The notes: generated by a model not told the origin, from the letters alone. A DNA stretch of 13,256 nucleotides from CAG-791 sp963650385 (GCA_963650385.1 CAVJLL010000057.1:1-13256), one strand, 5' to 3'; numbered from the stretch's first letter, positions 5,855-13,099 are shown. Numbers and translations are program-made.

Positions 5855-7454
5855 CCTCAATTTTCGGACCGCCATGGCCGTTGACATAATCGGCCGTGAT
5901 GGTCACATGTCCGATGTTCTGGTCCTTCGGAATCTCGTACATGATGTCCATCATGAATTCTTCAATAATGGAGCGCAGGGCGCGCGCACCGGTATCCCGT
6001 TTCATTGCCTTCTGAGCAATGGCATGGAGCGCGTCCTGATCAAACTCCAGAAGGACATCATCCAGAGCCAGGAGCTTCTGATACTGCTTGATAATGGCAT
6101 TTTTCGGCTCCTGCAGAATCCGAACCAGCATCTCCTCGTCCAGATCCTGAAGCGTACACACAATCGGAAGACGTCCGATGAATTCCGGAATCATTCCGAA
6201 GCTTCGAAGATCCTCATTGGTCACCTTATCCAGCACCGACGTTTCCTTATCATGCGTCTCTTTCAGCTGTGCAGAAAAGCCCATTGCCGTCTGATTGTGC
6301 AGACGCTCGCGGATGATGCCGTCCAATGCCGGAAATGCACCGCCGCAGATGAACAGAATGTTGCTGGTGTCCACCGTCACCATCGGCACCATGCCGTTTT
6401 TCGAGCTGGCACCGACCGGAACCTCCACTTCGCTCCCTTCCAGAAGCTTTAAGAGTCCCTGCTGAACCGCCTCGCCGGACACATCCCGCGCATTGGTGTT
6501 CTGCTTTTTCGCGAGCTTATCGATCTCGTCGATGAACACAATGCCCTTCTGTGCACGGTCCACATCGTTGTCTGCCTCAGCCAGGAGCTTGGAAATGCAG
6601 CTCTCCACATCATCGCCGATGTACCCCGCCTCGGTCAGGCTGGTTGCATCCGTAATGGCCAGCGGTACATCCAGGAGCCGCGCCAGCGTGCGGACAAGGT
6701 AGGTCTTGCCGGCACCGGTAGGTCCGATGAGGAGAATGTTGGACTTCTCAATTTCTATTTCGTCCATGGTTCCCGTCTTTACCCGCTTATAGTGATTGTA
6801 GGCGGCGACTGAGATGGTCTTCTTGGCCTTCTCCTGCCCGATGACATATTTGTCCAGCTCCGCCTTCAGAAGATGCGGTGCCGGAATGTTCTCGGATGTA
6901 AATACCGGCTTGGGGCCTTCCTTTTTCTTCTTTTTCACCTTGGGCTGACGTGCCATGCCGGGCATGCCGCCCATGCCGAAGATATCGCCCAGATTCAGGA
7001 AGCTGACCGTCGGATGTCCCTGGGGCTTTTCCTTCGGCGCTTCGCTTTCATCCGGCTCTGACGGTTCTTCCGGAGAAGACGGTTCCGCCGCTGCCGGCGG
7101 ATTTTCTGTCTGCCCGTTCCCGTCGGAAACCGCATGTTCTGCATGCTCCTTCAGAGGCGATTCGTCTGCAGAAGCCATACTGCCGGAATTGGCCGCCGAA
7201 TCCTGACTGCTCTTTTCCTGTGTATTTCCCTGCAGCATCCAGGAGGACAGATCCGGGAACTGCCCCTTGGAAAGCTGCTCCATAAAGGAGGAATAATCCA
7301 CGGTGCTCGCCATATTGACCATTTTCTGCATGCAGTCCGGACAAATGGACAGGCCACCCGGCATATCTACCAGGTGACCTGCATCCTTATCCGAACGATG
7401 GCAAATGGCGCAATATCTGATATGCGTTGTATTGTCCTGTTCGTAATTACTCAA
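5844..7454 (-). CDS. clpX: ClpX-like AAA+ unfoldase (divergent, long linker)
   Basis: ATP-dependent protein unfoldase that would feed substrates to the ClpP peptidase. The zinc-binding domain has Cys15, Cys18, Cys38 and Cys41. The Walker A motif GPTGAGKT is at 244-251, the pore-1 loop GYIG at 277-280, Walker B IVFIDE at 305-310, and the sensor-2 motif GARALRS lies near the C-terminus. At 536 residues it is about 110 longer than typical ClpX. The excess is a Ser/Glu/Pro-rich acidic linker (about 78-148), then a Gly/Met-rich patch and a KKKKK run (about 156-180). The RKH pore-loop motif is absent (GASSKNGM at 348-355), and the ClpP loop reads MGF (391-393) instead of IGF. The start is TTG 7454, placed by a GGAG about 9 nt upstream and by overlap with the gpmI stop; no ATG precedes the zinc domain except inside gpmI. 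It may be a second ClpX rather than the tig-clpP-linked one. Confidence 0.8.
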   Translation of the reverse strand: MSNYEQDNTTHIRYCAICHRSDKDAGHLVDMPGGLSICPDCMQKMVNMASTVDYSSFMEQLSKGQFPDLSSWMLQGNTQEKSSQDSAANSGSMASADESPLKEHAEHAVSDGNGQTENPPAAAEPSSPEEPSEPDESEAPKEKPQGHPTVSFLNLGDIFGMGGMPGMARQPKVKKKKKEGPKPVFTSENIPAPHLLKAELDKYVIGQEKAKKTISVAAYNHYKRVKTGTMDEIEIEKSNILLIGPTGAGKTYLVRTLARLLDVPLAITDATSLTEAGYIGDDVESCISKLLAEADNDVDRAQKGIVFIDEIDKLAKKQNTNARDVSGEAVQQGLLKLLEGSEVEVPVGASSKNGMVPMVTVDTSNILFICGGAFPALDGIIRERLHNQTAMGFSAQLKETHDKETSVLDKVTNEDLRSFGMIPEFIGRLPIVCTLQDLDEEMLVRILQEPKNAIIKQYQKLLALDDVLLEFDQDALHAIAQKAMKRDTGARALRSIIEEFMMDIMYEIPKDQNIGHVTITADYVNGHGGPKIEVRQ

Positions 7455-9030
7455 TGATGCTCTCCATCCATTCCTTCGGCGGCTCGTAGCCCAGAATCTT
7501 AACGGTGGTTGCAGCGACATTGGCAAGGCCGAAATCGCCGTCCTTTACCTTCGTTCCCTCCGGTCCGTTAAAAACAGCAAACGGAACGCGTGCCAGCGTG
7601 TGCGAGGTCTTCGGCTTCGGAGATCCGTCCGGATTGCTTCCCTTGTCGTACATCTGGTCCGAGTTTCCGTGATCTGCCATAACCAGCAGGCAGTAATCGT
7701 GCTTGAGGCAGGCATCCATCACTCTCTTGAGGTTCAGGTCAACGGACTCGACGCCGATGATCGTTGCCTCGTAGTTGCCGGTGTGGCCGACCATATCGCC
7801 GTTGGGGTAATTGCAGCGGATGAACTGATACTTGCCGCTCTCAATGGCCTCTACGATCTTCTCGGTAACCTCGGTTGCCTTCATCCACGGCTTCTGATCG
7901 AACGGGATAACGTCAGAAGGAACCTCCTCCCAGTCCTCCAGCTCGTCGGAGAACTTCTCGGAACGGTTGCCGTTCCAGAAATAGGTCATGTGGCCGAACT
8001 TCTGCGTCTCGGAGCACGCGTAGGACTTCACGCCCTTCTCGACCAGGAACTCGCTCATGGTATGCTCGATGTGCGGCGGTGTTACCAGGAAGTTGTCCGG
8101 AAGCTTTAAGTCGCCGTCATACTGAAGCATGCCGGCATAGTAAACCTTCGGCTTTTTCGGCATCGGGAACTTGTCAAAGCCCTTGTCCATGTAATCAAAT
8201 GCCTTGGAGAACTCCACAGCACGGTCACCGCGGAAGTTGAAGAGGATCACCGAATCGCCGTCATCGATCGGTCCGACCGGATTTCCGTCTGCATCCGCAA
8301 TGACAAAGCCGGGCAGATACTGGTCCGTATAGCCGCCCTCTGCGCGGAGTGCCTCGATGGCCTCTCTGGCCGATGCGTACTTCGGGCCATCGCCCATCAC
8401 ATGGATGTGCCAGCCTCTCTCGACCATGGACCAGTCCGCCTCATAGCGGTCCATCGTAATGGTCATGCGGCCGCCGCCCGAAGCAATGCAGCCATGGAAG
8501 GTGGCATCGTTCAGCTCCTTGAAAACATCCTCCAGCTCATCCACATACTGCAGCGCGGAGGTCTCCGGCACATCGCGTCCGTCCAGAAGCGCATGCACGC
8601 GAACCTCGGCGATTCCTTCCTTTTTTGCCTCCTTAATCATGGCGATCAGGTGGGAAATATTGGAATGAACATTTCCATCCGAGAGAAGGCCGACAAAGTT
8701 GAGCTTGCCGCCGTTCTTCTTGAGATACTCTACTGCGCCCTTCCAGGCATCGGATGCATAAATCTTGCCGGACTCGATGCTCTCGTTGACCAGCTTGGCA
8801 CCCTGCGAATAGATCTGGCCGCAGCCAAGTGCGTTGTGTCCTACCTCCGAGTTGCCCATATCATCATCGCTGGGAAGGCCTACAGCCGTGCCGCTTGCCT
8901 TGATGGTGGTGTGCGGCCACTTCGTCATGAGCTCATCGATCTGCGGCTTGTATGCGTGCATGACCGCATTTCCCTGGTCCTTCTCTGTCCAGCCTACGCC
9001 GTCCATTACTACCAGAACTACTGGTTTCAT
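7447..9030 (-). CDS. gpmI: 2,3-bisphosphoglycerate-independent phosphoglycerate mutase
   Basis: Glycolytic and gluconeogenic enzyme interconverting 3- and 2-phosphoglycerate, with two metal ions (usually Mn2+) and a phosphoserine intermediate. The 527-residue length is slightly above the usual ~510. Motifs: N-terminal VVLVVMDGVGW with metal ligand Asp10; GNSEVGHNALG with catalytic Ser61; the phosphotransferase-lid blocks SDGNVHSNISHL, HALLDGRDVPETSA and FRGDRAVEFSKAF; and C-terminal DMVGHTGNYEA and MADHGNSDQM with metal ligands. ATG 9030 is preceded by AAGGAGG at ideal spacing; the frame is open upstream but without a better start. It has its own promoter after the rplL terminator. The clpX-like gene overlaps its last 8 bases, so the two form one transcript. 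Confidence 0.95.
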   Translation of the reverse strand: MKPVVLVVMDGVGWTEKDQGNAVMHAYKPQIDELMTKWPHTTIKASGTAVGLPSDDDMGNSEVGHNALGCGQIYSQGAKLVNESIESGKIYASDAWKGAVEYLKKNGGKLNFVGLLSDGNVHSNISHLIAMIKEAKKEGIAEVRVHALLDGRDVPETSALQYVDELEDVFKELNDATFHGCIASGGGRMTITMDRYEADWSMVERGWHIHVMGDGPKYASAREAIEALRAEGGYTDQYLPGFVIADADGNPVGPIDDGDSVILFNFRGDRAVEFSKAFDYMDKGFDKFPMPKKPKVYYAGMLQYDGDLKLPDNFLVTPPHIEHTMSEFLVEKGVKSYACSETQKFGHMTYFWNGNRSEKFSDELEDWEEVPSDVIPFDQKPWMKATEVTEKIVEAIESGKYQFIRCNYPNGDMVGHTGNYEATIIGVESVDLNLKRVMDACLKHDYCLLVMADHGNSDQMYDKGSNPDGSPKPKTSHTLARVPFAVFNGPEGTKVKDGDFGLANVAATTVKILGYEPPKEWMESIIE

Positions 9031-9112
9031 ATACAATCCTCCTTGTGAGAAACGTGCAGCCGGAAACACCGGTTCCGTCTGCTATTCGTCTTAACATTTA
9101 TCACCGCTCCTT

Positions 9113-9141
9113 AGTATATCGAATCCGGAGAATGATTTCCA
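9113..9141 (-). promoter_or_regulatory. Promoter of gpmI-clpX
   Basis: On the minus strand TGGAAA (9136-9141) and TATACT (9113-9118) are 17 nt apart. The -10 is a 5/6 match and the -35 a 4/6 match. It sits directly after the rplL terminator, giving a leader of about 76 nt before gpmI. Confidence 0.6.
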
Positions 9142-9145
9142 CAGC

Positions 9146-9180
9146 AAAAATACCCCCTCCGGTTTCCCGGAAGGGGTATT
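9146..9180 (-). terminator. Rho-independent terminator after rplL
   Basis: On the minus strand an 8-bp outer stem (9149-9156 with 9173-9180) and, after one mismatch, a 5-bp inner stem (9158-9162 with 9167-9171) enclose a 4-nt loop and are followed by a T-run. It ends the ribosomal protein cluster 32 nt past the rplL stop. Confidence 0.92.
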
Positions 9181-9211
9181 CCATGCTGCAGGATTTAAAC
9201 GATGCCGCAGA

Positions 9212-9586
9212 TTACTTAAGAGTAACCTTTGCACCCTCAGCCTCGAGCTTAGCCTTCAGATCGTCAGCCTCTGCCTTCGGAGCTGCCTCCTTGACAACCT
9301 TCGGAGCTGCCTCAACGAGGTCCTTGGACTCCTTCAGGCCAAGGCCGGTAACCTCACGGATAACCTTGATAACCTTGATCTTGTTCGGGCCAACCTCAGT
9401 CAGCTCAACGTCAAACTCAGTCTTCTCTTCCTCAGCTGCTGCGCCAGCGCCTGCTGCTGCAACAACAACGCCTGCTGCTGCGGATACGCCGAACTCTTCC
9501 TCGCAAGCCTTTACAAGGTCATTCAGCTCAAGTACGGACAGCTCTTTGATCGCATCAATGAATTCTGCGGTAGTTAACTTTGCCAT
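9212..9586 (-). CDS. rplL: Ribosomal protein bL12 (L7/L12)
   Basis: Stalk protein of the large ribosomal subunit that recruits and stimulates translation GTPases. The 124 residues show the N-terminal dimerisation helices (TTAEFIDAIKELSVLELNDL), an Ala/Gly/Val-rich hinge at about 36-52, and the C-terminal globular domain with the KIKVIKVIREVTGLGLKESK face that contacts GTPases. The length is normal. The start follows AGGAGG. It is last in the rplJ-rplL pair, with a 72-nt spacer holding a GCGGC-TCTAT-GCCGC hairpin (9619-9633) and a strong terminator downstream. Confidence 0.97.
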   Translation of the reverse strand: MAKLTTAEFIDAIKELSVLELNDLVKACEEEFGVSAAAGVVVAAAGAGAAAEEEKTEFDVELTEVGPNKIKVIKVIREVTGLGLKESKDLVEAAPKVVKEAAPKAEADDLKAKLEAEGAKVTLK

Positions 9587-9658
9587 TTTAATGCCTCCTG
9601 TTAATTTTGTAATTCTACGCGGCTCTATGCCGCCCTCTGGTTCGTGTTACAGGCACGA

Positions 9659-10198
9659 TTATGCCTCTGCAGGAGCTTCTGCCTCTGCTGCAGGCTCCTC
9701 TGCGGGAGCAGCCTCGCCGTCCTTCTCCGCGATCTGCTTGAGTACGCGGGCGAAGTTGGTGATCGGGGACTGGATGCTGCCAAGGAACTTGGACAGGAGC
9801 TCTTCCCTTGAAGGGATCTTGGAAAGCTCATCCAGAGCGGCACTGTCGTATGCCTTGCCCTCAACTACACCGCCCTTGATTTCCAGCTTGTTTGCTGTTG
9901 CAGCAAACTTGCAGAGAATTCTTGCGGGTGCGGTTGCATCATCCTTCGAGATTGCAACTGCGCTGGGTCCGTCAAGATACTGGTCAAGCTGCTCGAAATC
10001 AGTACCCTTGAATGCGAAACGCATCATGGTGTTCTTGTAAACCTTGTACTGAACGCCAGCCTCACGAAGCTGCTTGCGGAGCTCCGTATCCTGTGCAACG
10101 GTCAGTCCTCTGTGGTCAACCAGAACAACCGATACAGCGCCGTCGATCTTCTCGGAAATCTCCTGAACGATAGGTTTCTTCTCTTCGATCTTTGCCAT
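9659..10198 (-). CDS. rplJ: Ribosomal protein uL10
   Basis: Base of the ribosomal stalk: binds 23S rRNA with its N-terminal domain and anchors L7/L12 dimers with its C-terminal helix. The 179-residue protein begins with a KKPIVQEISEKIDGAVSVVL block and contains HRGLTVAQDTELRKQLREAG and YKVYKNTMMRFA motifs. The end is an Ala/Glu/Pro-rich tail (GEAAPAEEPAAEAEAPAEA). The length is normal, with the tail slightly longer than in model species. The start follows AAGGAGG. The gene lies behind an L10 leader, so the L10-(L12) complex probably feeds back on its own transcript. Confidence 0.96.
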   Translation of the reverse strand: MAKIEEKKPIVQEISEKIDGAVSVVLVDHRGLTVAQDTELRKQLREAGVQYKVYKNTMMRFAFKGTDFEQLDQYLDGPSAVAISKDDATAPARILCKFAATANKLEIKGGVVEGKAYDSAALDELSKIPSREELLSKFLGSIQSPITNFARVLKQIAEKDGEAAPAEEPAAEAEAPAEA

Positions 10199-10241
10199 TT
10201 CTTACCTCCTTATAGATTCTGTTGCCGATTGGGAGATAATG

Positions 10242-10271
10242 AAAAATCCCCTCTGCCAACGACAGAGGGGA
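10242..10271 (-). terminator. Attenuator in the rplJ leader
   Basis: On the minus strand a perfect 9-bp stem (10263-10271 with 10247-10255) with a 7-nt loop is followed by TTTTT. It lies 44 nt before the rplJ start and inside the same transcript, so it should end transcription early unless an alternative leader fold prevents it. Confidence 0.85.
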
Positions 10272-10358
10272 ACGAATTTCACTTCATCATCCTCGGCAGG
10301 CTGCTGCGCATTACGTCCATACGGACACCTGCTGTCTTCGGCCGGTTCTTTGCGAACC
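10242..10358 (-). ncRNA. Ribosomal protein L10 leader
   Basis: This untranslated leader of rplJ-rplL starts with a GGTTC-GCAAA-GAACC hairpin. It carries the conserved CCGAAGACAGCAGG segment (10328-10341) and a CCTGCCGAGG segment (10291-10300) that can pair with it, and it ends in the attenuator. This is the organisation I know for the Firmicutes L10 leader, which binds the L10-L12 complex and controls read-through. The assignment is from recalled sequence signature and position, not a covariance-model search. Confidence 0.8.
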
Positions 10359-10364
10359 TTCGCT

Positions 10365-10393
10365 ACTATAGCAGAACAAGACGGCAGCGTCAA
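10365..10393 (-). promoter_or_regulatory. Promoter of rplJ-rplL
   Basis: TTGACG (10388-10393) and TATAGT (10365-10370) on the minus strand are exactly 17 nt apart, a strong housekeeping promoter. It lies 71 nt past the rplA stop, with no terminator between, so rplJL can be transcribed both from here and by read-through from rplA. Confidence 0.85.
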
Positions 10394-10464
10394 GAAGAAC
10401 TTTTACACAGTTTTCTCTGTCTGCATCCGATTCTGCCGGCCGGCAGCGCACGGCTTTTCAATGA

Positions 10465-11154
10465 TTAATAGCGGTTTGCGATGATCTTGATTCCAGGGCC
10501 CATGGTGGTTGCCATGGAAATGCTCTTGAGGTACTGGCCCTTTACCGATGACGGCTTAGCCTTCTCAATGGCGTTCATCAGAGCGTTGAAGTTCTCGAGC
10601 AGCTGCTCCTCAGTGAAGGAAGCCTTGCCGAGCGTTACGTGGATGATGTTCGCCTTGTCCAGTCTGTACTCAACCTTACCGGCTTTGATGTCAGCGATTG
10701 CCTTCGTAACATCCATGGTTACCGTGCCGGCCTTCGGGTTCGGCATGAGACCCTTCGGTCCGAGAACCTTACCGAGACGGCCAACCACGCTCATCATGTC
10801 AGGCGTAGCAACAACAACGTCGAAATCAAGCCAACCTTCCTTCTGAATCTTCGGGATCAGCTCCTCGCCGCCTACGAAATCAGCGCCGGCTGCTGCAGCC
10901 TCATCGGCCTTAGCACCCTTTGCGAATACGAGAACGCGAACGGTCTTGCCGGTTCCTGCAGGAAGAACAACAGCGCCGCGGATCTGCTGATCTGCATGAC
11001 GGGAATCGCAGCCCGTGCGGATGTGCAGCTCGATTGTCTCATCAAACTTGGCGGATGCGCTCTTCTTTACCAGTGCAACTGCTTCCGAAGCCTCATAAAC
11101 CTTAGACTTGTCGATCAGCTTAGCGGCCTCAACATACTTCTTTCCGTGCTTCAT
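10465..11154 (-). CDS. rplA: Ribosomal protein uL1
   Basis: Large-subunit protein of the L1 stalk, which helps deacylated tRNA leave the E site and in many bacteria represses its own operon. The 229-residue length is normal. It has the N-terminal MKHGKKYVEAAKLIDKSKVY region, the middle domain with RGAVVLPAGTGK and VLVFAKG, the KVLGPKGLMPNPKAGTV signature, and the C-terminal SSVKGQYLKSISMATTMGPG. The start follows GGAGG, 23 nt after rplK, so both are on one transcript. Confidence 0.97.
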   Translation of the reverse strand: MKHGKKYVEAAKLIDKSKVYEASEAVALVKKSASAKFDETIELHIRTGCDSRHADQQIRGAVVLPAGTGKTVRVLVFAKGAKADEAAAAGADFVGGEELIPKIQKEGWLDFDVVVATPDMMSVVGRLGKVLGPKGLMPNPKAGTVTMDVTKAIADIKAGKVEYRLDKANIIHVTLGKASFTEEQLLENFNALMNAIEKAKPSSVKGQYLKSISMATTMGPGIKIIANRY

Positions 11155-11177
11155 GATTTAACCTCCAATTCCGATCC

Positions 11178-11603
11178 TTAGTCTGTAACGGTGATGCCCA
11201 TGCTGCGAGCAGTTCCTGCGATCATGCTTGCTGCTGCCTCGAGGGAAGCGGCATTCAGATCCGGCATCTTGGTCTTGGCAATTTCCTCAACCTGTGCCTT
11301 TGTAACGGACGCAACCTTGTTCTTGTTCGGCTCACCGGATGCCTTCTGGATGCCGGCTGCCTTCTTCAGAAGAACAGCTGCCGGAGGGGTCTTGGTGATG
11401 AAGCTGAAAGATCTGTCAGCGTAAACCGTGATGATAACAGGGACAATCGTGTCACCCATATCTGCAGTCTTGGCATTGAACTGCTTGGTGAACTCTACGA
11501 TGTTGACACCGTGCTGTCCCAGTGCAGGTCCTACGGGCGGTGCAGGGGTTGCTTTGCCGGCCTGGATCTGTAATTTGATGTAACCTTCTACCTTCTTAGC
11601 CAT
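11178..11603 (-). CDS. rplK: Ribosomal protein uL11
   Basis: Large-subunit protein of the GTPase-associated centre, needed for factor function and for RelA-type stringent response. The 141 residues match the family exactly: IKLQIQAGKATPAPPVGPAL with the flexible proline-rich N-terminal domain (the thiopeptide antibiotic site), GQHGVNIVEFTKQFN, and a C-terminal rRNA-binding domain ending MIAGTARSMGITV. AAGGAGG precedes the ATG. A possible L1-binding hairpin adjoins that ribosome binding site. Confidence 0.97.
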   Translation of the reverse strand: MAKKVEGYIKLQIQAGKATPAPPVGPALGQHGVNIVEFTKQFNAKTADMGDTIVPVIITVYADRSFSFITKTPPAAVLLKKAAGIQKASGEPNKNKVASVTKAQVEEIAKTKMPDLNAASLEAAASMIAGTARSMGITVTD

Positions 11604-11620
11604 AAAATAATTCCTCCTTT

Positions 11621-11650
11621 GCGGTCATCGCAGGTGGCTCCTGCTCCCGC
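11621..11650 (-). promoter_or_regulatory. Candidate L1-binding site in the rplK-rplA leader
   Basis: On the minus strand GCGG/CCGC (11647-11650 with 11621-11624) and GCAGG/CCTGC (11640-11644 with 11630-11634) form two short helices. They are separated by an asymmetric internal loop, GA opposite GATGA, and capped by a 5-nt loop. This resembles the bipartite helix with a purine-rich asymmetric loop that L1 recognises in 23S rRNA and in L11-operon mRNAs. It directly abuts the rplK Shine-Dalgarno sequence, as expected for translational repression. The structure is seen in sequence; the L1 role is inferred from family knowledge. Confidence 0.55.
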
Positions 11651-11665
11651 ATGTTCCTTCGCCGG

Positions 11666-11694
11666 ATGATTCCGGCAATCGCCGCAATTGTCAG
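11666..11694 (-). promoter_or_regulatory. Possible promoter of rplK-rplA
   Basis: CTGACA (11689-11694) and AATCAT (11666-11671) on the minus strand are 17 nt apart. The -35 is good and the -10 mediocre. The -10 lies within a perfect GCCGGA-ATCA-TCCGGC inverted repeat (11661-11676) that lacks a T-run and so is not a terminator. The 146-nt nusG-rplK gap holds this and the candidate L1 site. Confidence 0.3.
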
Positions 11695-11749
11695 CCACGC
11701 GGCAACAAACAGGCGAATATGTGACCTGTATTGTCCGAATCAGGCAAGA

Positions 11750-12508
11750 TCAGTTGGTCTTGCGAAGCTCAGCAAAGCTAATCTCAACCGGCGTCTCTCT
11801 TCCGAAGAGCTCCACGCTGATGGTCGCAATCTGCTTGCTGAAATCAAGTTTGGAAACGACGCCCAGCGTATCCTTCCAGACACCGGCAATAACTGCCACG
11901 CTGTCGCCCTCTGCGAAGTCAACCTTGGTATCCGCTGTATGAATGCCCAGATTCTTCATCTCGGCCTCGGACAGCGGCACCGGCTTGGATCCCGGTCCGA
12001 CAAAGCCCGTCACGCCTCTGGTGTTGCGCACCACGTACCAGGTCTCATCGTTCATGATCATGTTGACCAGAACATAGCTCGGGAAGAGCTTGCGCTGCGT
12101 CAGCTTCTTTGCACCGTTCTTCAGTTCATAAACGTCCTGCACCGGAATGATCACGTCAAAGATCTGGTTCTCCAGGTGGCGGTTCTCCACCGTCTTCACC
12201 AGTCCCTCTCTGACCTTGTTCTCATATCCGGAATAAGTATGTGCCACGTACCACTTCGCGACATCGCTGATCGCGCTCTCATCGAGCTGATCGCCGTCTG
12301 AGCCGGCCTCCTCCTGCGCAGCAAGTGACTGTGCTACCGCAGCGGCCTCCGTCTCATCCGAAACGCCGTCGCCCTGATTCAATACGCGCTCTGCCTCAGC
12401 CTTCTCGATGTCCGCCGCCTTCGCGGTGAAATCCGGACGCCGTATCTGCCGCACCTGCGGAAGAACGCCGGCCTTGACACGAACCTTTGCAATCTTCTTA
12501 TCTGCCAT
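11750..12508 (-). CDS. nusG: Transcription termination/antitermination factor NusG, with N-terminal extension
   Basis: Binds RNA polymerase through its NGN domain and modulates pausing, termination and coupling to translation through its KOW domain. The NGN domain starts at about residue 85 (KWYVAHTYSGYENKVREGL) and includes NQIFDVIIPVQDV, KLFPSYVLVNM and VRNTRGVTGFVG. The KOW domain carries EGDSVAVIAGVWKDTLGVV. At 252 residues it is about 70-80 longer than typical NusG. The extra N-terminus is basic at 1-30 and then acidic and Ala/Glu-rich to about 82, probably disordered. ATG 12508 follows AGAGGTGG, and there is no internal start between it and the NGN domain, so the extension is probably translated. 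It lies between secE and rplK in the usual order. Confidence 0.93.
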   Translation of the reverse strand: MADKKIAKVRVKAGVLPQVRQIRRPDFTAKAADIEKAEAERVLNQGDGVSDETEAAAVAQSLAAQEEAGSDGDQLDESAISDVAKWYVAHTYSGYENKVREGLVKTVENRHLENQIFDVIIPVQDVYELKNGAKKLTQRKLFPSYVLVNMIMNDETWYVVRNTRGVTGFVGPGSKPVPLSEAEMKNLGIHTADTKVDFAEGDSVAVIAGVWKDTLGVVSKLDFSKQIATISVELFGRETPVEISFAELRKTN

Positions 12509-12599
12509 CGATCCACCTCTTCTGATCTGTCCTGCCCCGTTATAAGAGGCACCCTCCGAAAGCTGCCTGTGTGTTCCGTCCTCATCGGGCGGCACCCGG

Positions 12600-12824
12600 T
12601 CAGCCTCCAATAGAAAGGCTTGTCAGGAAATCGATCAGATTCTGGAATCCAAAATCAAGCAATGCGATCACAGCGCCAAGAATGACGGTGACAACCAGCA
12701 CGGCCACCAGCTGCTTGAGCATGGTATCGCGGTCCGGCCAAATGATCTTGCGGAATTCAGCCTTGACGCCCTTAAAGAAGGACACTGCCTTGGACTCTTT
12801 GGCTTTTGACTTCTCGTTTCCCAT
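12600..12824 (-). CDS. secE: Preprotein translocase subunit SecE
   Basis: Essential small subunit that clamps SecY in the protein-export channel of the inner membrane. The 74 residues contain a Lys/Glu-rich cytoplasmic start, the amphipathic SFFKGVKAEFRKIIWPDRDT segment typical of SecE, and a single membrane helix (LVAVLVVTVILGAVIALLDF). The length matches single-span Gram-positive SecE. ATG 12824 follows GGAGG; an in-frame TTG four codons earlier lies inside that ribosome binding site and is rejected. The rpmG-secE-nusG order is standard. Confidence 0.95.
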   Translation of the reverse strand: MGNEKSKAKESKAVSFFKGVKAEFRKIIWPDRDTMLKQLVAVLVVTVILGAVIALLDFGFQNLIDFLTSLSIGG

Positions 12825-12848
12825 ACGATCCTCCAAAGAATCGGCGAA

Positions 12849-12998
12849 TTACTTCGTCTCCTTGTGCAGGGTATGCTGTCTGCAGAATCTGCAGTACTTC
12901 TTAATCTCCATGCGATCAGGATGGGTCTTCTTATCCTTGGTCGTGTTATAGTTGCGGCGCTTGCACTCGGTGCAGGCCAGGGTGATTCTAGTACGCAT
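12849..12998 (-). CDS. rpmG: Ribosomal protein bL33
   Basis: Small large-subunit protein of 49 residues. Cys9, Cys12, Cys36 and Cys39 form two CxxC pairs, so this is the zinc-binding C+ form; species with several L33 copies often keep a Cys-less copy for zinc shortage. ATG 12998 follows GGAGG by 8 nt; the frame is open further upstream but would include the leader region. It leads the rpmG-secE-nusG unit, 24 nt before secE. Confidence 0.96.
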   Translation of the reverse strand: MRTRITLACTECKRRNYNTTKDKKTHPDRMEIKKYCRFCRQHTLHKETK

Positions 12999-13099
12999 AG
13001 TTTTTACCTCCAAATGATGAACTATACTCCGGTAATCGGCGGCTCCTCTTACGGATCCCCGCCTCCCGGCTTCGTCGCAGATGCACAGCATTTGCGCAC

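Noticed and set aside
4892..5887. 331-codon open frame on the minus strand opposite arcC
   Set aside because: It is a G+C-driven shadow of arcC codon structure. It has no recognisable domain and conflicts with a clear carbamate kinase.
9031..9088. Possible leader peptide starting ATGTTAAGACG before gpmI
   Set aside because: Its only possible ribosome binding site lies at the predicted transcript start, and the frame runs on into gpmI with no regulatory residue pattern.
9045..10040. Long plus-strand open frame across rplL and rplJ
   Set aside because: It is Ala/Ser-rich low-complexity sequence generated by the reverse complement of the ribosomal protein genes. It spans the strong terminator and has no domain.
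10433..10446. 14-bp palindrome CTGCCGGCCGGCAG after rplA
   Set aside because: It has no loop and no T-run, so it is not an intrinsic terminator. It is probably chance in G+C-rich sequence, and no regulator suggests an operator.
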